NCBI RefSeq assembly: GCF_009469695.1
Contig: NZ_SSSR01000003.1
Coordinates: forward strand, 176,105 to 240,104
DNA length: 64,000 bases
Reading direction: 5' to 3'
DNA from: Propionivibrio limicola
GTDB taxonomy: Bacteria > Pseudomonadota > Gammaproteobacteria > Burkholderiales > Rhodocyclaceae
Shown here: in pieces, positions 34,406-47,508 of the stretch
Numbering within the stretch: position 1 is the stretch's first letter
How the letters are laid out: the number at the start of each line of letters is the position of its first letter
Notes under the pieces: model-generated
Databases searched by the model: none
The model's input: only the letters and a program-made list of their open reading frames with translations
Told to the model about the DNA's origin: nothing
Program-made: the position numbers and the translations under genes

Positions 34406-35269
34406 TTAGAGCAACTGGAGATACCCTCGCGTGATTTCCTCGCCCCAGAACAGCGCGAGCAGGCCCGCGGCGGCAAGGTAGGGGCCGAAAGGGATGGGGA
34501 CGTTGCGGCCGCGTTTGGCCAGCAAGATCAGCACAATCCCAACGCAGGCGCCAACCAGGGAAGAAAGGAGGATGGTGGCCGGCAATATCTGCCAACCGAG
34601 CCAGGCGCCAATTGCGCTGAGTAGTTTGAAGTCGCCGTATCCCATTCCTTCTTTGCCGGTGGCCAGTTTGAACGCCCAATAAACCGACCAGAGCGATAGG
34701 TAGCCTGCAATGGCTCCGACCACCGCTGAATGCAGATCCGTGAATACGCCAAAGAGGTTGAACAGCAAGCCTGACCACAAGAGCGGCAGAGTGATCGAGT
34801 CGGGTAGCAGCTGCGTGTCGAAATCGATGCAACTGAGGGCAATGAGCGCCCAGATCAGGATCAACGCGCCAGCGATTTGCCAGCCTGAACCCAGGTGCCA
34901 CGCGGCGAAGGCGGAAAGAATGGCAGTGAATGCTTCAACCGTCGGGTAGCGGGCGGAAATAGGGGCATGGCAGCTTGAGCATTTTCCGCGAAGAAAAAGC
35001 CAGCTAAGTAGCGGGATATTTTCCAGGGCGGTAATCATATGGTCACAGTTCGGGCAACGTGAACGTGGTGTGGCCAGTGTCAGAGGAGGAAGTTCCGGTG
35101 GGGGCTGCCCTTGCAACTCGGCGCATTGCAGGCGCCAGTCGCGCTCCATCATCTTGGGCAAGCGGTGAATGACGACATTGAGAAAGCTTCCTACGACAAG
35201 TCCCAATAGGCCGCAGGCAAGGGTTAGCGAGGTTGTGTCGTTAAGCCAGACAAGCCAATCCATGTTCAT
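34406..35269 (-). CDS. pilD: Type IV prepilin peptidase / N-methylase
   Basis: PilD cleaves prepilin leader peptides and methylates the new N-terminus. The 287-residue inner-membrane protein has the N-terminal GSFLNVVIHRLP motif. Two zinc-binding cysteine pairs, CPNCDH and CSSCHAP, lie at about residues 72-98. The catalytic aspartates are in CIDFDTQLLPD and GYGDFKLLSA. The ATG at 35269 overlaps the pilC stop (TGATG), so the two are coupled. Confidence 0.95.
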   Translation of the reverse strand: MNMDWLVWLNDTTSLTLACGLLGLVVGSFLNVVIHRLPKMMERDWRLQCAELQGQPPPELPPLTLATPRSRCPNCDHMITALENIPLLSWLFLRGKCSSCHAPISARYPTVEAFTAILSAFAAWHLGSGWQIAGALILIWALIALSCIDFDTQLLPDSITLPLLWSGLLFNLFGVFTDLHSAVVGAIAGYLSLWSVYWAFKLATGKEGMGYGDFKLLSAIGAWLGWQILPATILLSSLVGACVGIVLILLAKRGRNVPIPFGPYLAAAGLLALFWGEEITRGYLQLL

Positions 35270-36501
35270 CAGACAACGGCTCCCAGTTTGAAAATTGGCA
35301 GATACATGGCAATGACCATGCCGCCGATCAATACGCCAAGGACGACCATGATGAGGGGCTCCATCAGGCTGGAGAGCGCTTCAACCGCGTCGTCGACTTC
35401 CGCTTCGAAAAAGTCGGCAACTTTGCCGAGCATTGAGTCGAGCGCTCCGGATTCCTCTCCGATCGCGACCATTTGGTTGACCATGTTCGGGAACAGTTCG
35501 CTGTTTTGCATGGCCGAGGTAAGACTGGTTCCCGTGCTGACTTCAGTCTGGATTTGCCGCGTGCCAACTTTGTACACATAGTTGCCCGCAGCGCCCCCTA
35601 CTGATTCAAGTGACTCTACCAATGGGACGCCGGCCGCGAACATTGTCGCCAGTGTCCGTGTCCAGCGCGCGATGACCGACTTGCGAATGATGCCGCCAAA
35701 AATGGGAAGTCGGAGAAATACTCGGTCGAGCGCAAATTGCATTTTTTCCGAACGTTTCCAAGTGTAGAAAAAGGCAAAAATGCTGCCGCCCAGCGTGCCG
35801 AAGATCAACCACCAGTACGCCACGAAAAAGTCCGACATCGCAATGACCATCAGTGTGGGGGCTGGCAAGTCGGCGCCAAAGCTCTTGAAGACTTCTTTGA
35901 ACGCCGGAATCACGAAAATCATGATGACTGCGGTAATAATGAAGGCAACGATGATGACGGCCGTGGGGTAGAACATCGCCGATTTGATTTTCGACTTGAT
36001 GGCGAGCATCTTTTCTTTATAAGTCGCCAAGCGGTCGAGTAGCGTTTCCAGAATGCCGGCCTGTTCGCCTGCAGCGACCAGGTTGCAATACAACTGGTCG
36101 AAGTAAAGAGGGTGTTTTCTAAACGCCTGTGACAATGAACTACCTGTCTCGACGTCTGATTTGATGTCGAGCAACAACTTGCCAACGGCCGGATTGTCGT
36201 GGCCGCGCCCAACGATATCGAATGTTTGAAGAAGTGGCACGCCAGATTTCATCATGGTGGCCAATTGGCGGGTAAACAGGGCGACATCTTTTTCGCTGAC
36301 TTTTCCGCCCCGTCTGAACGACTGTTTGGTGACTTTTGTGACGAGGACTCCTTGGCGCCGCAACGTCGCGTTAACAACGGCCTCGCTCGTGGCGCGCAGT
36401 TCCCCTCGCACAATTTTCCCGGCCTTGTTTTTGCCCGTCCAGAGATATGTGAATTCTTTGGCCTCGCGGCCTGCCTTGCTGGGTTTGGTCGGTGTAGCCA
36501 T
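35269..36501 (-). CDS. pilC: Type IV pilus inner-membrane platform protein PilC
   Basis: PilC is the polytopic platform on which the PilB motor works. The 410-residue protein has two T2SF domains, each ending in membrane helices. Typical motifs are FTRQLATMMKSGVPLLQTFD in the first repeat and RTLATMFAAGVPLVESLE in the second. It lies 25 bases after pilB and overlaps pilD. Confidence 0.95.
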   Translation of the reverse strand: MATPTKPSKAGREAKEFTYLWTGKNKAGKIVRGELRATSEAVVNATLRRQGVLVTKVTKQSFRRGGKVSEKDVALFTRQLATMMKSGVPLLQTFDIVGRGHDNPAVGKLLLDIKSDVETGSSLSQAFRKHPLYFDQLYCNLVAAGEQAGILETLLDRLATYKEKMLAIKSKIKSAMFYPTAVIIVAFIITAVIMIFVIPAFKEVFKSFGADLPAPTLMVIAMSDFFVAYWWLIFGTLGGSIFAFFYTWKRSEKMQFALDRVFLRLPIFGGIIRKSVIARWTRTLATMFAAGVPLVESLESVGGAAGNYVYKVGTRQIQTEVSTGTSLTSAMQNSELFPNMVNQMVAIGEESGALDSMLGKVADFFEAEVDDAVEALSSLMEPLIMVVLGVLIGGMVIAMYLPIFKLGAVV

Positions 36502-36526
36502 ACAGCTCCCTTATGTGCTCAAGTGC

Positions 36527-38248
36527 TCAAGAGTTGGTATTGCCGAGTACTTCATCAAGAGATGTCAGCCCTTGTTTGACTTTTAATAGCCCGGAGCGGC
36601 GCAGGTCATTTACACCTTCTTTCCGGGCCTGCTCGGCGATGTCCAGTGATGTGGCATCGCCCATGATGAGGCGCTGGATCGATTCTGTCACCGGCATGAC
36701 TTGGTATACACCGACGCGCCCCTTGTAGCCCGACCCCTTGCACCGGTCGCATTCCCCTGGCCCGTAGAGAGTCCAGCTGCCATCGAGTTCTTCTTCGCTA
36801 AACCCGGCGTTCAGCAGCGTCTCGACAGGAACGTCGACGGGGCGTTTGCAGTTGCACAGCCTGCGAACGAGTCGCTGGGCTGTGATGAGCAGAATGCTGG
36901 AGGCGATGTTGAAGGTCGGAACCCCCATGTTCATAAGCCGGGTCAGCGTCGCCGGGGCATCGTTGGTGTGCAGTGTGGACAGAACCATGTGCCCTGTCTG
37001 TGCGGCCTTGATGGCGATTTCAGCGGTTTCCAGGTCGCGAATTTCGCCCACCATGATGATGTCCGGATCTTGGCGCAGGAAGGCTTTCAGAGCCACCGGG
37101 AACGTTAATCCTTGTCTGTCATCGACATTGACTTGATTAATGCCGGGCAGTGGAATTTCGGCGGGATCCTCGGCCGTGGAGATGTTGATGCCCGGTTTGT
37201 TGAGGATGTTCAGGCAGGTATAGAGCGAGACGGTTTTTCCCGAGCCAGTCGGCCCGGTTACCAGAATCATTCCGTAAGGGCGCTGGATGGCGTCGAGCAG
37301 AACGGCTTTTTGTTCGGGTTCGTAACCGAGCGCATCAATGCCGAGAGTCGCGCTGCTTGGGTCGAGAATGCGCAGTACGATTTTCTCGCCATACATCGTT
37401 GGCAGGGTGCTGACCCGGAAATCGATCGATCGGCTTTTTGAGAGTACCAACCGCATTCGCCCATCTTGTGGGACGCGTTTCTCGGCGATATTCAGGCGGG
37501 AAATGACCTTGATGCGGGAGGCGATCTTTTCCTTGATGACGAGAGGCGGCGAGGCGATTTCGCGCAATATCCCGTCTACCCGAAAGCGTATCCGGTAGTT
37601 CTTCTCATACGGCTCGAAATGGATGTCTGACGCGCCGTCATTGATCGCGTCGAGCAACATTTTTTGGATGAACTTGACGACCGGTGCATCGTCGACGTCA
37701 AGGTTGGGGGCGGAGGCATCGTCTGTTTTTTCGGTCGCCTCTTCATCGGTGAAATCGAGGCTGATGTCCTCGCTGGCGAGGTTCTTGAGTGTTTCTTCGG
37801 CGGATTCCGATAGCTTGGCGACTAATGGAGAAAGCAGAGTTTCGTCGACGATCACCGGATCGACAGCCATTCCCGTCTGGAAACGGATTTCATCTAAAGC
37901 GCGCAGATTCGTCGGGTCCGCTATCGCGACTGAAATCCGGTTGCCGCGCTTGTGGAGCGGAATGACGCGGTGTGCTGAGATGAGTTTGCGGTCAATCGCC
38001 GATTTCTGTATGTGGGCTTCGTCAAAGGCGCCCAAGTCAAGCAGTGGGTGCCCAAAAGTGTCGGCGGCAAAGCGGGCCACTTCGCTGGCCGTCGATTTTT
38101 TGGAGCTGACAAGCTGTTCGATGAATGATGTTTTTGCCGCGTCGGCTTGTGCGAGCAAGGCTTCCGCTTCCGCCTCCCGGAGGCGTCCGGCTTGAACGAG
38201 CGCACGAGCAAGGCCGCTAAGGGGGGATTGTTGCGGGTTGGCTAGCAT
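36527..38248 (-). CDS. pilB: Type IV pilus extension ATPase PilB
   Basis: PilB powers pilus polymerisation. The 573-residue product has an N-terminal MshEN-type domain, Walker A GPTGSGKTVSLYT near residue 333, an Asp box, Walker B VGEIRDLETAEIA, a His box (GHMVLSTLHTNDAP), and a tetracysteine zinc site (CNC...CDRC) near the C-terminus. pilC and pilD follow in the same operon. No prepilin gene adjoins. Confidence 0.96.
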   Translation of the reverse strand: MLANPQQSPLSGLARALVQAGRLREAEAEALLAQADAAKTSFIEQLVSSKKSTASEVARFAADTFGHPLLDLGAFDEAHIQKSAIDRKLISAHRVIPLHKRGNRISVAIADPTNLRALDEIRFQTGMAVDPVIVDETLLSPLVAKLSESAEETLKNLASEDISLDFTDEEATEKTDDASAPNLDVDDAPVVKFIQKMLLDAINDGASDIHFEPYEKNYRIRFRVDGILREIASPPLVIKEKIASRIKVISRLNIAEKRVPQDGRMRLVLSKSRSIDFRVSTLPTMYGEKIVLRILDPSSATLGIDALGYEPEQKAVLLDAIQRPYGMILVTGPTGSGKTVSLYTCLNILNKPGINISTAEDPAEIPLPGINQVNVDDRQGLTFPVALKAFLRQDPDIIMVGEIRDLETAEIAIKAAQTGHMVLSTLHTNDAPATLTRLMNMGVPTFNIASSILLITAQRLVRRLCNCKRPVDVPVETLLNAGFSEEELDGSWTLYGPGECDRCKGSGYKGRVGVYQVMPVTESIQRLIMGDATSLDIAEQARKEGVNDLRRSGLLKVKQGLTSLDEVLGNTNS

Positions 38249-38361
38249 TGTGATTTTGTTGGCACAGGCAAGTGTAGTAGGTGATGCGAAGCGACCAAGC
38301 GGAAGTATGTCGGTTAGATGATGGATGGGGGGGCTGTATTTGTAAAGGCTAAACGTATAGC

Positions 38362-38399
38362 AAAAAAAACGGGCTAGCGACAGTGTCGGCTAACCCGTT
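38362..38399 (-). terminator. Terminator of the rpsU-rpoD-tRNA unit
   Basis: On the minus strand AACGGGTTAGC pairs with GCTAGCCCGTT (one G-T wobble) and is followed by a run of eight T. It lies just beyond the tRNA 3' end and upstream of pilB. Confidence 0.9.
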
Positions 38400-38405
38400 A
38401 GGTTT

Positions 38406-38482
38406 TGGTGGGCCCGCAGGGACTTGAACCCTGGACCAAAGGATTATGAGTCCTCTGCTCTGACCAACTGAGCTACAGGCCC
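38406..38482 (-). tRNA. tRNA with CAT anticodon (Met or Ile2)
   Basis: A complete 77-base cloverleaf is visible. The acceptor GGGCCTG pairs with CGGGCCC, the D arm is GTAGCTCAGTTGGTCAGAGC, the anticodon loop is CTCATAA on a 5-bp stem, and the T arm is CAGGGTTCAAGTCCCTG. CCA is encoded. The CAT anticodon may mean elongator Met or lysidine-modified Ile2; sequence alone does not decide. It lies 10 bases after rpoD, a common betaproteobacterial arrangement. Confidence 0.95.
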
Positions 38483-38492
38483 TTGAATAGAG

Positions 38493-40445
<1,953 letters not shown>

Positions 40446-40497
40446 GACCATTTCCCGGTTAGGGTTATACTGGAAAAACCTGAAATATTATCACAAC

Positions 40498-42243
40498 TTA
40501 CGCGCTTCTGTCTTGACTCGGTCGAGTTGCGATGGCTTGAAGATAAGCCTGCTTTTCTTCGCTGCTTAAGCCGGAGACTCCGAGCTTGGAGACTTTTTGC
40601 TGAAGGGCGGCGAACGCCCTTCTTTTTTCTGCTTCGGTCAGGCGCTCGATTGCCCCGGCAAACTCGCTGTCGACGTCGTCTTCGGCAAACGGGTTTTGCA
40701 TTAGTTCAGCGGCTGCTTCTCGTAGCGTGCCTTCTTCCGGTGATCCGCGCAGTTTTTCGAGGAGTGCTGGGTACCCAGCGGAAGGGAGCGGGTTTTGAAT
40801 GATTGCGCGGCACAGGGTGGAGATTGCTTGTGCCTCGGCGGAGTTGGTGGGTAAAGCCTCCAGCGGGAGTTGTCTGGCCAGTTCCGGCTTTTGCAGAAGC
40901 AGGCGGAGCAGCGGGCGTAGCAGCGATGGGGCCTGGCGTGGCGCTCTGGCCAATGCGGGGCGGGTGATCGGCTGCAGGTCGCACAGCCGCTCGACTTCGC
41001 GTTGGTCGAAGCCACTGGCCTCGGCGAGGCGTTTGACGAGTTGTAGTCGCAGTAAAGGTGTTTGCAAGCGGCCAAGCAGTGGCTTGGCGTCGGAAACGAG
41101 TTTGGCGCGTCCCTCGGCGCTGGTCATGTCGCATCGTGATGCCAGTTCCCGGAGCAAAAATTCGGAGAGAGGCGTGGCTTGTTTGATCAGGCGTTCAAAC
41201 GCTTCGCTGCCATGGTTTCTTACATAGCTGTCCGGGTCTTCGCCTTCGGGAAGGAAGGCGAAACCGATGCTCTTTTTTTCCGGCAGGGAGTCCAGGCTGT
41301 TTTCCAGTGCCCGCCATGCCGCTTTGCGACCTGCCGTGTCGCCGTCGAAGCAATAGACGATTTGGTCGACTTGGCGCAGCAGTTTTTGCACGTGCGTTGC
41401 GGTTGTTGCGGTTCCGAGCGTTGCGACGGCGTTGCCGATGCCGTGTTGGGCCAAGGCGACAACGTCCATGTAGCCTTCAACGACGATTGCGGTGTTCTTT
41501 TCGCGAAGCGCTAAGCGAGCTTGCGGCAGTCCGAAAATCTCCTTCCCTTTTTCGAATAGGGGAGTTTCCGGGGAGTTGAGGTATTTCGGTTCGCCGTTCC
41601 CCAGGACGCGGCCGCCAAATGCAATGATCTCGCCCTTTTGGCTGGCGATTGGAAACATGATGCGGTCGCGAAAGCGGTCGTATAGGCGGCTGTTTTCGTT
41701 TTTGATCACCAGTCCGGTGCTTTGCAGTTCGCTCGCGGTGTAGTCGTCGAAGGCCGCGCCAAGGTTCTGCCAGCCGTCAGGGGCGTAGCCGATGCCGAAT
41801 TTCTGCGCGATTTCTCCGCTGACGCCACGTTGCTTTAGATAGTTGATGGCTTTTTCAGAGCGCTTGAGTTGCTCGTAGTAGTACTTGGCGGCGCGCGCCA
41901 TGGCGTCGGTGAGCGTTGTTGTTCGATATTGCCCCTGCGGGGCGTTGGTATTCTCTTCCGGCATCGGCAAACCGGCGCGGCTGGAGAGTTCTTTTATCGC
42001 GTCAATAAAGCCGAGTCCTGAATATTCCATCAGGAAACCGATGGCTGTGCCGTGGGCGCCGCAGCCGAAGCAGTGATAGAACTGTTTGGCGGGGCTGACC
42101 GTGAATGAGGGGGTTTTTTCGTTGTGAAAAGGGCAGCAGGCGGCGAAGTTTGCTCCGGCCTTCTTGAGTGGAACGTAGCTGTCGATCAGTTCGACGATGT
42201 CGATTCTGTGCAGCAGTTCCTGAATGAAGGATTCGGGAATCAT
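40498..42243 (-). CDS. dnaG: DNA primase
   Basis: DnaG makes RNA primers at the replication fork. The 581-residue product has the N-terminal zinc-binding domain (CCPFHNEKTPSF...CFGCGAHG). The TOPRIM core follows, with VVEGYMDVVALAQ and YCFDGDTAGRKAAW, and then a helicase-binding C-terminal domain. It sits between yqeY and rpoD in the conserved macromolecular synthesis operon. Confidence 0.96.
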   Translation of the reverse strand: MIPESFIQELLHRIDIVELIDSYVPLKKAGANFAACCPFHNEKTPSFTVSPAKQFYHCFGCGAHGTAIGFLMEYSGLGFIDAIKELSSRAGLPMPEENTNAPQGQYRTTTLTDAMARAAKYYYEQLKRSEKAINYLKQRGVSGEIAQKFGIGYAPDGWQNLGAAFDDYTASELQSTGLVIKNENSRLYDRFRDRIMFPIASQKGEIIAFGGRVLGNGEPKYLNSPETPLFEKGKEIFGLPQARLALREKNTAIVVEGYMDVVALAQHGIGNAVATLGTATTATHVQKLLRQVDQIVYCFDGDTAGRKAAWRALENSLDSLPEKKSIGFAFLPEGEDPDSYVRNHGSEAFERLIKQATPLSEFLLRELASRCDMTSAEGRAKLVSDAKPLLGRLQTPLLRLQLVKRLAEASGFDQREVERLCDLQPITRPALARAPRQAPSLLRPLLRLLLQKPELARQLPLEALPTNSAEAQAISTLCRAIIQNPLPSAGYPALLEKLRGSPEEGTLREAAAELMQNPFAEDDVDSEFAGAIERLTEAEKRRAFAALQQKVSKLGVSGLSSEEKQAYLQAIATRPSQDRSA

Positions 42244-42287
42244 TGACCTGCCGTCTGCTTCTCGGAATTCGCGAGCGTGGCGCTTCC

Positions 42288-42734
42288 TCAGCCGGCGAGT
42301 GCGGCTTTGACGAGTTTCGAGACCTCGCTCATGTCGGCGCGTCCAGCCAGTCGTGGCTTGACGATGGCCATCACCTTGCCCATGTCGCCAGCGCCTGTTG
42401 CTCCGGTTTCCGTGACGGCGGCAGCAACGGCAAGCGCGATCTCTTCCGGCGACAGCCCGGCCGGCATGTAGCTGGTTAATAGGTCGGCTTCAAATTTTTC
42501 CGCGTCGGCCAAGTCCTGTCGCCCGGCGTTCTGGTATTGCGTAATGGAGTCTCGTCGCTGTTTGAGCATCTTGTCGATGACGGCGGTGACGGCTGCGTCA
42601 TCGAGCGAGATCTGTTCGTCAACTTCCTTTTGCTTGATGGCGGCAAGTAGCAAGCGAATGGCAGCCAGTTTTGCGCTTTCTCTGGCGCGCATGGCGGCTT
42701 TCATGTCGTCGTTGATGCGTTCTTTCAGGTTCAT
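42288..42734 (-). CDS. yqeY: GatB/YqeY domain protein
   Basis: This 148-residue protein is a stand-alone YqeY domain, related to the tail of the GatB amidotransferase subunit. It begins MNLKERINDDMKAAMRARES and has the motif YMPAGLSPEEIALAVAAAV and the C-terminal pattern GKVMAIVKPRLAGRADMSEVS. Its exact role is unknown. It lies between rpsU and dnaG, its usual place. Confidence 0.94.
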   Translation of the reverse strand: MNLKERINDDMKAAMRARESAKLAAIRLLLAAIKQKEVDEQISLDDAAVTAVIDKMLKQRRDSITQYQNAGRQDLADAEKFEADLLTSYMPAGLSPEEIALAVAAAVTETGATGAGDMGKVMAIVKPRLAGRADMSEVSKLVKAALAG

Positions 42735-42835
42735 CGCGCAGATCCTGTTGAGAAGTGTTGTGTAACGAGGGGTTACAAGTGCAAAAAGCCGCCTATCTGC
42801 TGACAGGCGGCTGCGTGGTAATCCGCGACCTCGTA

Positions 42836-43048
42836 TTAGTAGAGCTTGGGCGGCAGCGTTTGGCTGCGCATGCGCTTGTGATGGCGCTTGACGGCGGCGG
42901 CAAGCTTGCGCTTGCGCTCTGCGGTGGGTTTTTCGTAGAACTCGCGGGCACGCAGTTCGGTCAGAAGACCGGTTTTTTCAACGGTGCGCTTGAAACGGCG
43001 AATGGCAACTTCGAACGGCTCGTTTTCCTTCAGACGGATAGCTGGCAT
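42836..43048 (-). CDS. rpsU: 30S ribosomal protein S21
   Basis: This 70-residue, strongly basic protein begins [20 protein letters not shown] and ends [14 protein letters not shown] (here [12 protein letters not shown]), the typical S21 sequence. It is the first gene of the rpsU-yqeY-dnaG-rpoD-tRNA unit. A strong sigma-70 promoter lies about 50-75 bases upstream. Confidence 0.97.
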   Translation of the reverse strand: MPAIRLKENEPFEVAIRRFKRTVEKTGLLTELRAREFYEKPTAERKRKLAAAVKRHHKRMRSQTLPPKLY

Positions 43049-43096
43049 TAATTTGATCCTGATTTCAAAATTCGACGGATTACAACCAAGCCGAGG

Positions 43097-43126
43097 ATTA
43101 TAAACAAACCTCGTTGAGTTTGTCCA
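43097..43126 (-). promoter_or_regulatory. Sigma-70 promoter of the rpsU operon
   Basis: On the minus strand TGGACA (-35) is separated by 18 bases from a perfect TATAAT (-10), about 49 bases upstream of the rpsU start. It faces away from tsaD. Confidence 0.75.
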
Positions 43127-43228
43127 AATTAGTTTGTTGAAAAAAATCGGAAGAGATCGACGATGCAGTTACTCGCTTCATGGCAAAAGGCCTCCGGAGG
43201 CTTGTCTGGGTGCGGTAAAATGCTGCCC

Positions 43229-44272
43229 ATGCTGATCCTTGGAATCGAATCCTCTTGCGACGAAACCGGCGTCGCCCTTTACGAAACCGGAGCTGTCGCT
43301 GGCAATCCGGCGGGAAGGTTGCTCTCGCACGCCTTGTATTCGCAAGTGCAGATGCACCAAGCCTACGGTGGCGTTGTGCCCGAGTTGGCCTCGCGCGACC
43401 ACGTCCGGCGAACGGTGCCGCTGCTGCGCAAAGTGCTTGCCGAGAGCGGGAAAAGCCTTGCGGACGTTGATGCGATTGCCTACACGCAGGGGCCCGGGCT
43501 TGCCGGTGCGTTGCTTGTCGGTTCTGCCTTTGCCGAGGGCTTGGCTGCCTCGCTGGGCCTACCGGTCGTCCCCTTGCATCACCTTGAGGGGCATCTTCTG
43601 TCGCCGTTGCTTTCCGCTCGGCCGCCCGTCATCCCCTTTGTGGCGCTCCTTGTTTCGGGTGGGCACAGCCAGCTAATGCGTGTTTCCGGGATCGGTCGCT
43701 ACGAATTGCTGGGTGAGACTCTCGATGATGCGGCCGGTGAGGCGTTCGATAAAACGGCCAAGTTGCTTGGGCTGCCGTATCCCGGTGGGGCGGCGCTGTC
43801 TGAATTGGCCGAGCGCGGGCGCCCGGGCGTGGTCAGCCTGCCGCGACCGATGCTGAATTCCGGTGATCTTAATTTCAGTTTCAGCGGGCTGAAGACGGCG
43901 GTGTTGGTCAAGGTGCAGGAATTGGGGGGGCTGGACGACCAACAGCGCGCCGATGTGGCGCGTGCCTTTCAGGATGCAATCGTCGAGGTGCTGGTCAAAA
44001 AGTCGATGCGCGCGGTCAAGGCGACGGGATTTCGGCAGCTTGTAGTTGCCGGCGGGGTCGGTGCCAATCGCGAATTGCGCAGACAATTGGATGCTAAGGC
44101 CGCCAAGGCAGGGGTCGAGGTCTTTTACCCGGAGTTCGAATTTTGCACGGACAACGGCGCCATGATCGCGCTGGCCGGCGCGTTGCGTTTCCAGGCCGGC
44201 TTGTCGATCAAACCGGCTGGATCTTTCGCCGTCCGTCCACGCTGGCCGCTGGCTGATTTGCAGGGCGCCTAA
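43229..44272 (+). CDS. tsaD: tRNA N6-adenosine threonylcarbamoyltransferase
   Basis: TsaD transfers the threonylcarbamoyl group to A37 of ANN-decoding tRNAs (t6A). The 347-residue product has the ASKHA-fold start [14 protein letters not shown] and the metal-binding HxxxH segment [10 protein letters not shown]. Further motifs are [29 protein letters not shown] and the C-terminal [10 protein letters not shown] start it at ATG 43229 by family fit; upstream in-frame starts at 43163 and 43220 exist and no strong ribosome site decides. It is divergent from rpsU, the usual arrangement. Confidence 0.94.
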   Translation: MLILGIESSCDETGVALYETGAVAGNPAGRLLSHALYSQVQMHQAYGGVVPELASRDHVRRTVPLLRKVLAESGKSLADVDAIAYTQGPGLAGALLVGSAFAEGLAASLGLPVVPLHHLEGHLLSPLLSARPPVIPFVALLVSGGHSQLMRVSGIGRYELLGETLDDAAGEAFDKTAKLLGLPYPGGAALSELAERGRPGVVSLPRPMLNSGDLNFSFSGLKTAVLVKVQELGGLDDQQRADVARAFQDAIVEVLVKKSMRAVKATGFRQLVVAGGVGANRELRRQLDAKAAKAGVEVFYPEFEFCTDNGAMIALAGALRFQAGLSIKPAGSFAVRPRWPLADLQGA

Positions 44273-44302
44273 GTACGCGCCCTGTCTCTGCGTCAGGTCT
44301 TC

Positions 44303-45966
<1,664 letters not shown>

Positions 45967-45969
45967 GGG

Positions 45970-46623
45970 TCAGCCTCCCCTGTTGAAATATTCGCGATGC
46001 CCGCGCATGGCTTCGATGCGCTGGACGAGTAACTGGAAATCATCGTCGCTGTCGACGAAATTGAGATGTTCTGAATTGACCACCATGACAGGCGCGGCGT
46101 CGTAGGCATGGAAGAAGCGGGTGTAACCCTCGCCAAGCAGGATCAGATAGTCGTCGCTGATGCGCCGCTCCATGTCGACGCCGCGTTTGCGGACGCGGGA
46201 AACCAGCGTTTCCGGACTTGCCTGCAGATAAATTACGAGGTCGGGCACCATCGCCACTTGGGGTGACATCAGGTCGTAAATTTGCCGATAGAGCTTGTGC
46301 TCGTCCTCCCCCAGTGTCAGGCCGGCGAAAAGCGGGTCTTTTTCGAGCAGGTAATCGCTGACTAGCGGGCAAGGATAGGCGTCAAGTGCCGGCAGGTCGC
46401 GCAACTGTTCGATGCGCTGGAAGAGGAAGCTCAACTGCGTCTGGAGTGCGTAGCGCTTTTGGTCCTGATAGAAGCGCGGCAGGAACGGGTTGAGTTCGGG
46501 CTGTTCGAGCAGCGTGTCGGCATGCAGGTGTGCGGCGAGACGGCGGGCGAGGCTCGTCTTGCCGACGCCGATCGGGCCTTCGATGACGATGTGCCGGGCG
46601 GATTCGAGAGGGCTTTTTTTCAT
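45970..46623 (-). CDS. Deoxynucleoside kinase family protein
   Basis: This 217-residue P-loop kinase belongs to the dNK family (dGK/dAK type). It has Walker A IEGPIGVGKTSLARRLA near the N-terminus, the ERS-like segment with SDYLLEKDPLFAGL, and the lid-region arginines in SRVRKRGVDMERRISDDY. The start ATG 46623 overlaps the preceding stop (ATGA); an in-frame start at 46659 exists but lies inside the upstream gene. A kinase of this type between folK and panB is usual in betaproteobacteria. Its nucleoside specificity is not clear. Confidence 0.9.
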   Translation of the reverse strand: MKKSPLESARHIVIEGPIGVGKTSLARRLAAHLHADTLLEQPELNPFLPRFYQDQKRYALQTQLSFLFQRIEQLRDLPALDAYPCPLVSDYLLEKDPLFAGLTLGEDEHKLYRQIYDLMSPQVAMVPDLVIYLQASPETLVSRVRKRGVDMERRISDDYLILLGEGYTRFFHAYDAAPVMVVNSEHLNFVDSDDDFQLLVQRIEAMRGHREYFNRGG

Positions 46624-46976
46624 GACCGGAATACGAAATAAACGGCGCCAAGAATACACAGTGCCGCCCAGAGATAGTCAAGCTTGAGCGGCTGCTGCAT
46701 GTAGAAGACGACGAACGGGACGAACACGGCGAGCGTGATCACCTCCTGCAGTATTTTGAGTTGGGCAAGAGACAGTTCGGTGTGCCCGATGCGGTTGGCT
46801 GGCACCTGCAAGAGGTATTCGAAGAGTGCGATGCCCCACGAAAACAGGGCGGCGATCCACCAGGCGCGGCTGCTCAGGTTGCGCAGGTGCGAGTACCAGG
46901 CAAAGGTCATGAAAACGTTGGAGGCGGCCAGCAGCAGAACGGTCTGCCAGATGACCGGGAGGCCAAGGATGTTCAC
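46620..46976 (-). CDS. DUF486 family small membrane protein
   Basis: This 118-residue protein has four predicted membrane helices and the DUF486 (DMT-like) pattern, including FMTFAWYSHL, WGIALFEYLLQVPANRIG and LKILQEVITLAVFVPFVV. Function is unknown; distant similarity to drug/metabolite transporters is known for the family. It overlaps folK and the kinase gene by four bases each, so it is embedded in the operon. Confidence 0.9.
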   Translation of the reverse strand: MNILGLPVIWQTVLLLAASNVFMTFAWYSHLRNLSSRAWWIAALFSWGIALFEYLLQVPANRIGHTELSLAQLKILQEVITLAVFVPFVVFYMQQPLKLDYLWAALCILGAVYFVFRS

Positions 46977-47485
46977 GCGGTTTGCCTTTCGGCATCCGGC
47001 GCCGGGTTGTCGAGTCGCTCGATGCGTTGCGTCCTCACGGCAGGCAACCAGGCGGCGACGGTTCCCCGGCCCGGAATAAGGCAGTCCGGGGCGATTTCGG
47101 TCAGCGGCGCCAGGACAAAGGCGCGCAGATGCAGGCGCGGATGGGGGACCTGCAGGCCGGGAAGGTCGATGACTTCGTCACCATAGAGCAGCAGGTCGAG
47201 GTCGAGCGTGCGCGGTGCGAAATGATAGTCGCGGCGTCGGCCGAAATGCTGCTCGATATCGAGCAGCGCGGTCAGCAGCGCCGCTGCGGGAAGCGGCGTG
47301 TCGATGGCAGCGACGGCATTGATGAAGTCGGGTTGGCCGTCGATGCCGACCGGTGCCGTTCGGTAGAGCGAAGAGGTGCGCAGCAGGCGCGTCCCGGGCA
47401 GTTGCGCGAGCGCTTCGAATGCGGTGCGAACCTGGGCCGTCGGGTCGTCGAGATTGGCGCCAAGGGCAATGAAGGCGATGGGCAT
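46973..47485 (-). CDS. folK: 2-amino-4-hydroxy-6-hydroxymethyldihydropteridine pyrophosphokinase
   Basis: FolK transfers pyrophosphate from ATP to the pterin in folate synthesis. The 170-residue product has IALGANLDDP at the start, the DYHFAPRTLDLDLLLYGD signature (about residues 88-105) and the PHPRLHLRAFVLAPL motif. It lies 23 bases after pcnB and overlaps the DUF486 gene. Confidence 0.96.
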   Translation of the reverse strand: MPIAFIALGANLDDPTAQVRTAFEALAQLPGTRLLRTSSLYRTAPVGIDGQPDFINAVAAIDTPLPAAALLTALLDIEQHFGRRRDYHFAPRTLDLDLLLYGDEVIDLPGLQVPHPRLHLRAFVLAPLTEIAPDCLIPGRGTVAAWLPAVRTQRIERLDNPAPDAERQTA

Positions 47486-47508
47486 GCGAGCTCAGGCTTT
47501 ACAGCGGT